DNA of 64,000 bases, from positions 310,001 through 374,000 of the forward strand of contig NZ_VNHU01000001.1 in NCBI RefSeq assembly GCF_008124785.1, written 5' to 3'. The stretch comes from Aquimarina intermedia. Lineage in GTDB: Bacteria; Bacteroidota; Bacteroidia; Flavobacteriales; Flavobacteriaceae. The position numbers and the translations under genes were made by a program. Shown here piece after piece: positions 55,055 through 63,800 of the stretch; positions within the stretch are counted from its first letter, which is position 1, and the number at the start of each line of letters is the position of its first letter. The notes under the pieces were generated by a model. That model was not told where the DNA came from and did no database searches. It saw only the letters and a list, made by a program, of their open reading frames with translations.

Positions 55055-55079
55055 TTGATTGTATTTTAAAATTCTACTA

Positions 55080-56375
55080 ATGACTAAAAATTTTATTGAA
55101 GAAATCACTTGGAGAGGCATGCTGCATGACGTAATGCCGGGAACCGAAGAACATTTGCTTGAAGGTATGAGAGGTGCTTATGTGGGGATTGATCCTACGG
55201 CTGATTCTCTTCATATAGGTCATTTAGTGAGCGTCATGTTGTTACGACACTTCCAATTAGCCGGTCATAAACCCTTTGCTTTGGTTGGAGGAGCGACAGG
55301 TATGATCGGAGATCCTTCAGGTAAGTCTGCTGAGCGGAACCTGTTGGATGAAAAAACGTTGAGACATAATCAACAAGCGTTGAAGGAGCAATTGTCCCGT
55401 TTTTTGGATTTTGAAAGTGATTCTGAAAATGCTGCCGTGCTCGTCAATAACTATGACTGGATGAAGGATTTTTCTTTTTTAGATTTTATCAGGGATGTCG
55501 GTAAACATATTACGGTAAATTATATGATGGCCAAGGATTCGGTAAAAAAGCGTCTATCGTCAGAAGCTGCCGAAGGGATGTCTTTTACTGAGTTCACCTA
55601 TCAACTGGTACAGGGGTACGATTTTTTACACCTATATAGATCTCATGATTGCACACTGCAAATGGGAGGAAGTGATCAATGGGGAAATATTACCACCGGA
55701 ACAGAATTAATACGTCGTATCGGTTCGGGTAAAGGCTATGCTTTGACGTGTCCTTTGATCACCAAAGCCGATGGTACAAAATTTGGAAAAACCGAAGGCG
55801 GCAACATTTGGTTGGATGCTAATAGAACCTCACCTTACAAATTTTACCAATATTGGCTAAATACCAGTGATGAAGATGCTGAAAAATATATTAAAATCTT
55901 TACATTTTTAACTAAAGATGTGATCGAAACCTTGGTACGTGAACATAAAGAAGCACCACATCAAAGAGCTTTACAGAAAAAATTATCAGAAGAGATTACA
56001 ATAATGGTACATTCTCAGGAGGATTTAGATAATGCAATAAAAGCATCTGCTATTCTCTTTGGAAAATCTTCATCTCAGGACTTAAAACAATTAAATGCTG
56101 CCACTTTTTTGGATGTTTTTGAAGGGGTACCACAGGCAGAAATTTCTTCAACAGAGATAACTGCTGGGATAGATATAATTGCAGCCTTGGCAGAGAAAAC
56201 CGGATTTTTGAAATCTAACGGAGAAGCGCGCCGTGCATTAAAAGAAAATTCAATTGCTGTGAATAGGGAGAAAGTATCAGATTCTTACACCATCTCAACT
56301 GATGACTTGATCAATGATCAGTTTATATTATTGCAAAGAGGTAAGAAAAATTATTTCATTATCCGCGTGATATAA
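55080..56375 (+). CDS. tyrS: Tyrosyl-tRNA synthetase
   Basis: A 431-residue class I synthetase. The HIGH motif is literal ([14 protein letters not shown]), the tyrosine site includes [13 protein letters not shown], and the KMSKS-type loop is KFGKTEGG near residue 230. A C-terminal S4 domain ([25 protein letters not shown]) binds tRNA. I start it at ATG 55080 ([17 protein letters not shown]), giving the usual length, rather than an upstream TTG. No T-box or other leader element is seen. Confidence 0.97.
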   Translation: MTKNFIEEITWRGMLHDVMPGTEEHLLEGMRGAYVGIDPTADSLHIGHLVSVMLLRHFQLAGHKPFALVGGATGMIGDPSGKSAERNLLDEKTLRHNQQALKEQLSRFLDFESDSENAAVLVNNYDWMKDFSFLDFIRDVGKHITVNYMMAKDSVKKRLSSEAAEGMSFTEFTYQLVQGYDFLHLYRSHDCTLQMGGSDQWGNITTGTELIRRIGSGKGYALTCPLITKADGTKFGKTEGGNIWLDANRTSPYKFYQYWLNTSDEDAEKYIKIFTFLTKDVIETLVREHKEAPHQRALQKKLSEEITIMVHSQEDLDNAIKASAILFGKSSSQDLKQLNAATFLDVFEGVPQAEISSTEITAGIDIIAALAEKTGFLKSNGEARRALKENSIAVNREKVSDSYTISTDDLINDQFILLQRGKKNYFIIRVI

Positions 56376-56377
56376 AA

Positions 56378-56410
56378 AAAGCCTACCTGTTTTTACACGC
56401 GGTAGGCTTT
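56378..56410. terminator. Terminator between tyrS and the YHS gene
   Basis: AAAGCCTACC (56378-56387) pairs with GGTAGGCTTT (56401-56410), with a 13-base loop. It begins 3 bp after the tyrS stop. A-run before the stem suggests it may serve the minus strand as well. Confidence 0.68.
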
Positions 56411-56479
56411 GCTAACTAACCAATCAATTATTGAAAAAACTTAACTATTTCTTTCTTTTCAGTATCACTACTTAACTAT

Positions 56480-56926
56480 TTATTTTTGTAATACTTCCCA
56501 TTTACGGTTAGCGCTTTCCAGAAGTATTGCTGTGTTTCCTCGTTGCCATTTCTTAAGGGTATTAACGCCCCATGAATTGTAAAAAAGATAAAGCTTACCA
56601 TCACGTATTTCAAAAGTTTTGGGATCAACATCCACTTTGTCAGACTTAACTCCTATCGCATACGCGCAGTAGCCACCAAACTGAGGAATGTATTGTTCAG
56701 GATTTGCTTCAAATGTTTTCTTATTTGCGCCGGTTGTAAAAAGATATAACGCTCCCTCGTAAGAGGCTTCAATAGTTTTTTCACCCTTTATGGCTTTTCC
56801 ATTAAAATATTCAATAACGTCATAACCTTGTGCGGCATATTCTTTATTTAGATTAACATCTGCTTTCTGGGCATTTGTTCCAAGTATAAAAAAGAAAACA
56901 AGTACAATAACAGACGTAATCCTCAT
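56480..56926 (-). CDS. YHS-domain secreted protein
   Basis: A 148-residue protein with a signal peptide (about 1-19, cleaved near LGTNAQ). The mature part is a YHS-type domain: AAQGYDVIEYFNGKAIKGEKTIEASYEGALYLFTTGANKKTFEANPEQYIPQFGGYCAYAIGVK. The single conserved cysteine in GGYCAYAI is typical of the family. YHS domains are often linked to metal handling; the role of this stand-alone secreted version is unknown. Confidence 0.85.
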   Translation of the reverse strand: MRITSVIVLVFFFILGTNAQKADVNLNKEYAAQGYDVIEYFNGKAIKGEKTIEASYEGALYLFTTGANKKTFEANPEQYIPQFGGYCAYAIGVKSDKVDVDPKTFEIRDGKLYLFYNSWGVNTLKKWQRGNTAILLESANRKWEVLQK

Positions 56927-57064
56927 ATAAAGTGATTTATTATACTAGACGGATATATTAGAGAAACCTTACATGAATTATAAGAAATTCTAAAAAATCC
57001 CTGTTATTGATTAATAATACTGGGCAGGATACTAGTGAGCAGATATTTCTAATCAAAGGGATAT

Positions 57065-58045
57065 TTAAAGGACCATAAGATTACAGCCCCTTATATCGCT
57101 ATGATCAAAACGGCCTAAAATTTCAAAACTGTTATTAGGATATAGTTTTCCTAAATCCTGAGTGGCAATAAATGAGCAGGAGTGTAAGTTCGCAAGATCA
57201 ATTACATTGATACCGCCGCTTTTACCTACATTTAATAAGGTCAATGCGTCTTCAGGGTCACGAGTTGATATTCGCATCCAGGGAGGACAATTAAAAAGGC
57301 CATCACCCAGAGAGTAAGCTTGTGATAATAATTCGGTCATTCCATATTCACTATGAATTTTTTCTACGCCAAATCCTTTTTTTAAAGTATCATGAAGTTC
57401 TTCTCTAATCAGTTCCTTACGTTTACCTTTCATTCCGCCGGTTTCCATGATGATAGTAGTGTCACCCAAATTGAAAGTTTGTTTTTCGACCAAATCCAAT
57501 AGAGCAAAGGAGACGCCGATGAGCAATACTTTCTTATGGGCCTTTTGTAACGCTACAAGTTTTTTAATTAATGCGTCAAGATTGTGTAGATAGAATCCGC
57601 TGTCTGGATCTTCGCTTTGTGTAATAAAATGTTGCGCCATATATACCAAAGAGGACCCACTACGCTCGAGATAAGAGGGCAATAAAGCTAAAACGGTATA
57701 CTCCTTTATAGCTCCATAAAAATAATTAAATCCTTTAGTAAAACTTCGTTCATAAAGGGATACATCTCTGACATGATGTTTACTTACAACCGATCCGGTA
57801 GTACCACTGCTGCTAAAAACTTGTTGTGTGAGAACCTCTGGTTTGATGACGGTATGAGATTTAAAAAAAGCAATCGGAAGAAACGGAATGTCATTGAGAG
57901 CCGTTACAGATGACTTTGCAACACCCAGCAGATTACAAAATCTTTGATATACAGGGATATGGGTATATTGATAATCGAAAACACGAAGTGCTACCTTGTC
58001 AAAGTCTACTTGATTTTGAATTGAAAATATATCTTCGCTGAGCAT
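57065..58045 (-). CDS. LuxE-like acyl-protein synthetase / acyl transferase
   Basis: A 326-residue adenylate-forming-like protein of the LuxE group. Visible signatures are the phosphate-binding SSSGTTGSVVSKHHV, the METGGMKGKRKELIREELH segment and KIHSEYGMTELLSQAYS, which matches the acyl-adenylate motif YGxTE. LuxE proteins activate a fatty acid and hold it as an acyl-enzyme. No luxC or luxD partner is nearby, so the acceptor is unknown. I start it at ATG 58045 because an upstream in-frame TTG at 58072 falls inside the promoter element. Confidence 0.78.
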   Translation of the reverse strand: MLSEDIFSIQNQVDFDKVALRVFDYQYTHIPVYQRFCNLLGVAKSSVTALNDIPFLPIAFFKSHTVIKPEVLTQQVFSSSGTTGSVVSKHHVRDVSLYERSFTKGFNYFYGAIKEYTVLALLPSYLERSGSSLVYMAQHFITQSEDPDSGFYLHNLDALIKKLVALQKAHKKVLLIGVSFALLDLVEKQTFNLGDTTIIMETGGMKGKRKELIREELHDTLKKGFGVEKIHSEYGMTELLSQAYSLGDGLFNCPPWMRISTRDPEDALTLLNVGKSGGINVIDLANLHSCSFIATQDLGKLYPNNSFEILGRFDHSDIRGCNLMVL

Positions 58046-58069
58046 AGGGTACCTATTGTAAAGTAAGTG

Positions 58070-58077
58070 CAAAGGTA
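58070..58077 (-). promoter_or_regulatory. -7 promoter element of the LuxE-like gene
   Basis: TACCTTTG on the minus strand matches TAnnTTTG exactly and lies 24 bp before the ATG at 58045. Confidence 0.55.
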
Positions 58078-58189
58078 TAAAAGTGTAAGGGTAAAAGCGA
58101 ACGGAATTATTGGGAATCGTTAGGAGAAACGTGTCCTATTCTCCAACAAACCTAAAACGTGCTAAAAATATTACAAAAAAAGATTAAAG

Positions 58190-58534
58190 CTAGCGAATAA
58201 CTAATTTTCGGGTTGCGGTCTTTTTTTCTTCTTTTATCTGAATTATATATACTCCGGAATTTAGTGATGATATATCTAATTCTCTACCAATAAGCACTTT
58301 GAACAATACTTTTGCACCAAGTACGTTATATATGGTAACCGTCTTGGTCAAGGCTCTGTCAGAACTGATATTAAGGATATTGCCGGTTGCCGGATTAGGA
58401 TAAATGCGTAAACCATCAATTACCTGAGCGGCTCTGGCCTCTGCAATGGCACTATCTGATTGCGCTTTACCACCATAGGTAAAAGACAAGGAGATTATGA
58501 GCATTAAAAGTATTAAGGAGTAGATTTTTTTCAT
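58190..58534 (-). CDS. Sorting-domain-only protein (type IX secretion, type A)
   Basis: A 114-residue protein that is nearly only targeting signal. A signal peptide (about 1-25, ending GGKAQ) is followed by about 18 residues (SDSAIAEARAAQVIDG) and then a complete type A type-IX sorting domain (RIYPNPATGNILNISSD; VTIYNVLGAKVL; LDISSLNSGVYIIQI; ATRKLVIR). There is no cargo domain between them. It follows the beta-helix lipoprotein gene on the same strand but behind a terminator, so it may have its own promoter. Confidence 0.85.
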   Translation of the reverse strand: MKKIYSLILLMLIISLSFTYGGKAQSDSAIAEARAAQVIDGLRIYPNPATGNILNISSDRALTKTVTIYNVLGAKVLFKVLIGRELDISSLNSGVYIIQIKEEKKTATRKLVIR

Positions 58535-58678
58535 ATTATCACTGCTTTTGGGGGTTTAAAGATACAAATAAATCCATACATCGAACTATACTTATTGTAT
58601 TGGCATCGTTAAAATAATGTAAAAATTTAATCAATATCGATTTGAGATAGTGGGATTTGGCGATTTTAGAGAAAGAAA

Positions 58679-58713
58679 AAAAGCCTTGTAATTATTAAAA
58701 CTACAAGGCTTTT
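58679..58713 (-). terminator. Terminator after the beta-helix lipoprotein gene
   Basis: AAAAGCCTTGTA (58679-58690) pairs with TACAAGGCTTTT (58702-58713). On the minus strand a T-rich run follows (TTTTTCTTTC). Confidence 0.82.
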
Positions 58714-58739
58714 ACGCTTTTATCGCTAGGTTCTTACGC

Positions 58740-59969
58740 CTATAATGTTGGGTTCAAAATTTTATTTACTGTAGTAAAATTATAATTAGTGAACGCAAAT
58801 TTTGATATATCCGCACCTGTCGTAGATGCATCAATATTGACAGTTGCATTTACTTCATTTTTTACGTCAGTTTCATCAATATTTATACCTCTTACGGTTA
58901 TAGTAGCTGCAGCATCAGCATTACCTTTAGAATCGCTAAGATCAATAAAATCACCGGCCTTTGAACTGTTGTCAGTTCCCAAAGCGACAATAGCATTTGT
59001 TATGGTCACTTTACTACCTCTTCTCACTTTAATCATGTCAGACATTTCGATAGTACCCAAAGCATCATTGACAATAGTGATATTGTTGATAGTAGGGTTG
59101 GATAAAGGAGTTGCAGCATTATTATCTTCGTTACTATCACCTTCGATACCTCTTGGGTCCTTAGTTACTGCAGTGAAATCTTTTTCTCTGATCAGAATTG
59201 CATTATTAACCGTTCCTGTCCATCCAAAAGTCCAGTCTAACATGTCATCTTTTGCATTTACAACCATAACATTCGTTACATTCACAGTTCCGCCAAAAAA
59301 CTCTACTCCATCATCATCACCATTTTTTACTGCGATATTATTAACAGTAGTTCCTGATCCTACGCCAAAGAAAGAGAATCCATTAAATTCTTGTTCTCCG
59401 TCTATTCGTGCTCCTGTATATTCAGCAATAACATAAGATAACGTTCCCGAATTATCATCAGCAACTGTTCCGCCATATTTCAAGCCTGCAACTTCTGTTT
59501 GCGCATCTGCCCCTACATTCGATGGTGCCTTACCGGCAATTACAATACCACCCCAGTCACCAGACCTTGGGTTTGACGCAGAAGAAGTAAAAGTGATCGG
59601 TGCACTTGCTGTTCCTATCGCTTCAATTTTAGCTCCTCGCTCTATAGCTACAAAAACATCAGAACCTCCAGCAGTTGCTTTAATGGTAGTTCCGGCTTCT
59701 ATTTCTAAGGTTGTTCCTTCTTTTATTCTTAGTGGACCCGTTAACGTATATGCTGTCCCTGCTACTAGTTTTATAGTACCGGTTACATCACCTTTTAGAT
59801 CTGAAGGTTTAAAGTCTTCATCATCTGTCGAAGTGATTATTCCATCACCACTAGCTCCTCCGTCTGGATTTCCCCCTCCATTCGGATTTAAGGCAACATC
59901 ATCATCACTTGAGCATCCTGTAAAAACTAACGCTGCTAATGTTAAAGCTGTTAAAACTACTTTTTTCAT
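58740..59969 (-). CDS. Beta-helix surface lipoprotein, unknown function
   Basis: A 409-residue lipoprotein. The signal peptide ends in LVFTGCSSDDD; the SDDD after the lipid cysteine matches the Bacteroidetes surface-export signal. A glycine-rich linker (about 25-50) leads to repeated short strands typical of a right-handed parallel beta-helix (TLEIEAGTTIKATA; DWGGIVIAGKAP; NGDDDGVEFFGGTVNVTNVMVVNAKDD; PTINNITIVND; TITNAIVALG). Acidic loops could bind metal ions. I start it at ATG 59967-59969. It lies between a TonB-dependent receptor and a sorting-domain-only protein; function is unknown. Confidence 0.8.
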   Translation of the reverse strand: MKKVVLTALTLAALVFTGCSSDDDVALNPNGGGNPDGGASGDGIITSTDDEDFKPSDLKGDVTGTIKLVAGTAYTLTGPLRIKEGTTLEIEAGTTIKATAGGSDVFVAIERGAKIEAIGTASAPITFTSSASNPRSGDWGGIVIAGKAPSNVGADAQTEVAGLKYGGTVADDNSGTLSYVIAEYTGARIDGEQEFNGFSFFGVGSGTTVNNIAVKNGDDDGVEFFGGTVNVTNVMVVNAKDDMLDWTFGWTGTVNNAILIREKDFTAVTKDPRGIEGDSNEDNNAATPLSNPTINNITIVNDALGTIEMSDMIKVRRGSKVTITNAIVALGTDNSSKAGDFIDLSDSKGNADAAATITVRGINIDETDVKNEVNATVNIDASTTGADISKFAFTNYNFTTVNKILNPTL

Positions 59970-60098
59970 CGTTTTTTTAAATTTTGTTGATTTAATTTCT
60001 TGGGTCAAATAAAATGATTTATTCACAAGAAGTCTTTACTAGAACTTTAACGCTTCGTTAATTGCATCTTACCAGTGTTACCTGTGTGTTAATGAAAG

Positions 60099-60130
60099 AA
60101 AAGCTCAATCAAATTGCTGATTGAGCTTTT
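60099..60130 (-). terminator. Terminator after the TonB-dependent receptor
   Basis: AAAAGCTCAATC (60099-60110) pairs with GATTGAGCTTTT (60119-60130), with T-rich sequence after it on the minus strand (TTTTCTTTC). Confidence 0.85.
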
Positions 60131-60151
60131 CTTTTTCATAGCTACAGCGCG

Positions 60152-62908
60152 TTAGAATTTGTATGATAATCCTAATGAAAAGTTCATACCTTTCTCAAAA
60201 CTTGTCACGGTAATTTCTTCACCTGTTATGGTCTCTTTGGTAAGTTTGTAAGTTGGATTTAATAAATTCTTAGCACCAAATTTAAGCGTAGTTTTTTCTC
60301 CTATTTCGGTTTTGAAAATGAAATCTAGCGTTGGGATGGCTGATTCTATTGTATTTTGATTTCCCTGAACGCCAAGACTAAATATTCGATCACTGAAATA
60401 GTTGAAAACCAAGGATGAGGTAGTATTTAATTTTTTCCCTTTCGTATTGAAAGTAATATCGGTATTTACTAAAAAAGGAGATGCGCCTTCCAAACCATCT
60501 GAAGCATTGGTAAAACTAAGTGATTCTTTCAAATCTTGTTCGGTCTCCAAAAATGAGGCATTCAATCCAAACGAAATGTCATTTTCTCCATCAGTACCTT
60601 CAAAGGTATATAGTTTTTTTCTTACCTCTAATTCAATACCATAAACTTCTGCTTTTTCTCCTGTATTATCAAAGGTTAAGTTACCTACGGTATCTTCGTA
60701 TCTATTGATTGGGTTTTTGATGTGTTTATAGAATCCTGTTATTGTCAAAAGTTCGCCAGAACTAAAGTACCGTTCCCATTTAATATCCATGTTATAGTTA
60801 TCTGCAGGAATCATGTTGGGATTACCAATATCATCAAAATCAACTCCTTCATACTTGAACGGTGCTAGTTCTTTGAATTGTGGTAATGTATAGGTCTTAC
60901 TCGCTGCCAGACGAACAATATTTTTGTCGTTGACAGAATATTTTAAGTTAAGGCTAGGCAGTAAATAATTTTCATCAATTGTACCTAATCCACGATTACT
61001 GGGATCATCACTGGAACTAATATTTGTATCCCAGATAATGGATTGATCTACCTTTTCTGCACGCAACCCTATGTTAGCAACAAATGAAGGAGAGATGTTA
61101 TAGAAGACATCAATGTATCCTGCGTGAATTTCTTTATTACCATTATAGGTATATGGAGCGAAGTCGGATATAGCATTACTACGACCTCTATTGGTTCTAA
61201 ATTCGAATTCACCATTACGTATAGCCCCTTGCGTTAAAATGGCATCAATATTATCTGGATCAATATCTGTCCTTTGATTTACGGCTAGTGGAACGAAACC
61301 AAAAGTTATATTTTCAAAATCTCTATCAGTATTGCGATAGTCGTATCCTAATTTGATATCGCCAAAATTGCGCTCGGCATCTTCGAAGTTTCCAAATTTG
61401 TAGTTTACACTAAATTTACCTGCGTATTCATCTTCTTTTAAATCCCCATAAAATCGTTGTGTATTTGCCTGACCATTTGGATCAAAAAGATATATTTCTG
61501 TATCCGGATCAAACGTGTAGGAGTCAATTCTTCTGTCAGGTTCATCTCCTCTAACAATATTGTATGACGCTCCTAAATCAAAATAAAAACGCTCATTCAA
61601 ATTGATTTCAGACAAAAGCTGATTCACATATAATTTATTAGAGTTTTGTTGTTGACGTCTAATATAGATAAGCTCGTTATCGCCTTGTTCATCACCTGAA
61701 ACTCCAAACTGTTCTGAGACTATTTGTGAATTATTATGGGTCACTAAGCCATTATATTCGATGGTATTATTTAGTTCACCAAACGTATAGCCTAAGTTGC
61801 CCATTAAAATTTGCTTGACATTGTAGTTATAAGACTCATTTCTTACATCCTTCGAAAATTTTGTTTTTTCTGTAGTAATTCTAAAGATGTCTCCATCTCT
61901 ATATGAATAATCATTATCGAATGATGCTAAGAAATAGGTGCTAAGCTTATTATCCTTAATTCTAAAAGTATTACCATACGATAAACTGATACTACTATTT
62001 GTTTGCAAGTCTTGTGATCGTGGTTTAAAGGAGGTGTCAAAATTATAAACTTCAAAGTTTTCAGTAGGAATAGTATTATCTATGTTAGTTCCCAGTCGTG
62101 TTGCACCATCAACGGTTAAGAAGTTTTCTTTGTTATAAGTAACGGTGTTGATTCCGGTTGAAACATCAATTTTAAACTCTTCTTTACCTGTGTGCTCTTT
62201 TGAAGCAATGTTTATAGTAGCTCCTGCTACATCGCCGTACATAGAAGAACCAAAGGTTTTATTAACTCCGACATTTTGTATCACATCAGAGCTAAAAAAA
62301 TCGAGTGAAATATTCTTATATAAAGGATCTTCTGACGGTAACGGTAAACCATTCAAGGTGGTAGCATTAAGACGATCTCCAAGTCCTCTAACAAAAACAT
62401 TCTTTACACCTTCTGATTTTGTGATTCCGGCTATTTTAGTCACGGCACCCTCGGCATCACTAACTCCCTTACGTGCTAGCTCCTGAGCTCCGATTTTTTG
62501 TTCAATTTTTACGGCATTTTTTTGTTCAAGAATTAGAGCCTCTTCACGCTCCTTATTTGTTTGAACCTTAATTACTACTTCATCCAGTGCTGCTGCAGTA
62601 GCTCCCAGTGAAGCGTCCATCACTGTTACCTTATCCTTTTCGACTTGAATATTAGGTAATGTGACAGTTTCATAACCTGTAAAGCTTACTTCGAGCGTGT
62701 GAATTCCCACTGGAACATTCTCGATGGTATACAAACCATCAAAATCTGAAGCTGTTCCCATAGAAGTTCCTTTGATGATAACATTTGCGAATGGTAAAGG
62801 TTGGTCGCCAGCTTCTTTATCAAGAAGTGTTCCTGAGATTGACCCCTTGTCCTGTGCCGAAATACTGCTTGCGAATATTACTAGTAGTACAATAATTAAA
62901 TTCCTCAT
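60152..62908 (-). CDS. TonB-dependent receptor with carboxypeptidase-like N-terminal domain
   Basis: A 918-residue outer-membrane receptor. After a signal peptide (ending SSISAQ) comes a carboxypeptidase-D regulatory-like domain (about 22-105, GSISGTLLDKEAGDQPLPFANVIIKGTSMGTASDFDG), then a plug domain (about 125-235, GITKSEGVKNVFVRGLGDRLNATTLNGLPLPSED) and a beta-barrel ending in SLGLSYKF. No SusD gene follows. The downstream partner is instead the beta-helix lipoprotein. The substrate cannot be read from sequence. Confidence 0.92.
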   Translation of the reverse strand: MRNLIIVLLVIFASSISAQDKGSISGTLLDKEAGDQPLPFANVIIKGTSMGTASDFDGLYTIENVPVGIHTLEVSFTGYETVTLPNIQVEKDKVTVMDASLGATAAALDEVVIKVQTNKEREEALILEQKNAVKIEQKIGAQELARKGVSDAEGAVTKIAGITKSEGVKNVFVRGLGDRLNATTLNGLPLPSEDPLYKNISLDFFSSDVIQNVGVNKTFGSSMYGDVAGATINIASKEHTGKEEFKIDVSTGINTVTYNKENFLTVDGATRLGTNIDNTIPTENFEVYNFDTSFKPRSQDLQTNSSISLSYGNTFRIKDNKLSTYFLASFDNDYSYRDGDIFRITTEKTKFSKDVRNESYNYNVKQILMGNLGYTFGELNNTIEYNGLVTHNNSQIVSEQFGVSGDEQGDNELIYIRRQQQNSNKLYVNQLLSEINLNERFYFDLGASYNIVRGDEPDRRIDSYTFDPDTEIYLFDPNGQANTQRFYGDLKEDEYAGKFSVNYKFGNFEDAERNFGDIKLGYDYRNTDRDFENITFGFVPLAVNQRTDIDPDNIDAILTQGAIRNGEFEFRTNRGRSNAISDFAPYTYNGNKEIHAGYIDVFYNISPSFVANIGLRAEKVDQSIIWDTNISSSDDPSNRGLGTIDENYLLPSLNLKYSVNDKNIVRLAASKTYTLPQFKELAPFKYEGVDFDDIGNPNMIPADNYNMDIKWERYFSSGELLTITGFYKHIKNPINRYEDTVGNLTFDNTGEKAEVYGIELEVRKKLYTFEGTDGENDISFGLNASFLETEQDLKESLSFTNASDGLEGASPFLVNTDITFNTKGKKLNTTSSLVFNYFSDRIFSLGVQGNQNTIESAIPTLDFIFKTEIGEKTTLKFGAKNLLNPTYKLTKETITGEEITVTSFEKGMNFSLGLSYKF

Positions 62909-63244
62909 TTTTTTGTCTCTCTAATTTTGCTGCAAAGAAACTGTAAGAAGAATGAAGTGATATTAAGAGTATATTATCTATCTGTAATTATAAAGTTAGC
63001 AGTTAAGGGCGTTTTTTGAGTCGAAAACAACTATATAGCTTAGTTCAAAAATCTGAAAATAAGGTAATTAAACTTGTAAGAGCCAAGATTGTATTATGTT
63101 AAGGAATTGTAATTCACTAGGTGAGAAAGAGCTAGTATTACTATAATATTAACCTCAGGTTTAGTATGAGAATTTGTACTCTTTCAAAAATAAGAAAAGC
63201 TACCATTAAATGATAGCTTTGTAATTTCAATAGTTCAGAAATTA
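62909..63244. other. Intergenic region upstream of the TonB-dependent receptor
   Basis: About 335 bp without a gene. It holds the terminator of the MORN-like gene at 63196-63220 and presumably the receptor promoter; TTTCTTTG on the minus strand (near 62930) is a near match to the -7 element. I see no recognisable riboswitch or operator. Confidence 0.55.
63196..63220 (-). terminator. Terminator of the MORN-like gene
   Basis: AAAGCTACCATT pairs with AATGATAGCTTT apart from one G-T type pair. On the minus strand TCTTATTTTTG follows. Confidence 0.7.
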
Positions 63245-63598
63245 TTAGTTTCTACTTACAATATTTTGTTTGGATCCCCAGTTGATCACTGAAGCAATTT
63301 GATTTTTTGAATAGTCGACCTCTGATAAATTATCATTGTTCCAGAAAAACCACTTTCCGGATTTTACACCTTGGTCATAATTACCAATTGCGGTTTTTTT
63401 TCCTTCACGGTTATAGGAAATCCATTTACCATGTAATTTACCATTTTTGTAGAAACCAAACTGACTTACCTCTCCATTTTCATAATAAAACGTTCCTTTA
63501 ATCAGATCACCTTCCTTCTCAAATGTAGGTTTTATGTCTTGCGCAAATAATGTAGTCGTTAGCAATAAAGCGATTATAGCTGTTATATAGTTTTTCAT
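63245..63598 (-). CDS. Secreted MORN-like repeat protein
   Basis: A 117-residue protein with a signal peptide (about 1-19, ending TTLFAQ). The mature part has three or four MORN-type (YwqK-like) repeats: IKGTFYYENGEVSQFGFY, NGKLHGKWISYNREGKKTAIGNY and GVKSGKWFFWNNDN. Such repeats are common in secreted Bacteroidetes proteins and have no single function. It lies upstream of the TonB-dependent receptor on the same strand, but a terminator separates them. Confidence 0.8.
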   Translation of the reverse strand: MKNYITAIIALLLTTTLFAQDIKPTFEKEGDLIKGTFYYENGEVSQFGFYKNGKLHGKWISYNREGKKTAIGNYDQGVKSGKWFFWNNDNLSEVDYSKNQIASVINWGSKQNIVSRN

Positions 63599-63800
63599 AG
63601 TATATGTTTTTAGTGTTTATGAGGTCTTGTTCGTATTAGTTATATAAAGATAGAGATAAATTTACATTCAAACAACGTTTACGTAACATTAAGTTAACAT
63701 TGAAACGATAAAGAGCTAATTTTCAGTAAATTAAATTTGGATTTATATCTTTTTAGTTTGTCAAGTTGTTCTTCTATTTTTGCTTTTCTAATTATTTACT

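Noticed and set aside
58046..58072. Upstream TTG start for the LuxE-like gene.
   Set aside because: The TTG is part of the TACCTTTG promoter element, so it would lie upstream of the transcription start.
58789..59436. Long open frame of about 215 codons on the plus strand opposite the beta-helix lipoprotein gene.
   Set aside because: It is antisense to a gene with a clear lipoprotein signal and repeat structure, its product is a low-complexity hydrophobic string, and it has no start context or family resemblance.
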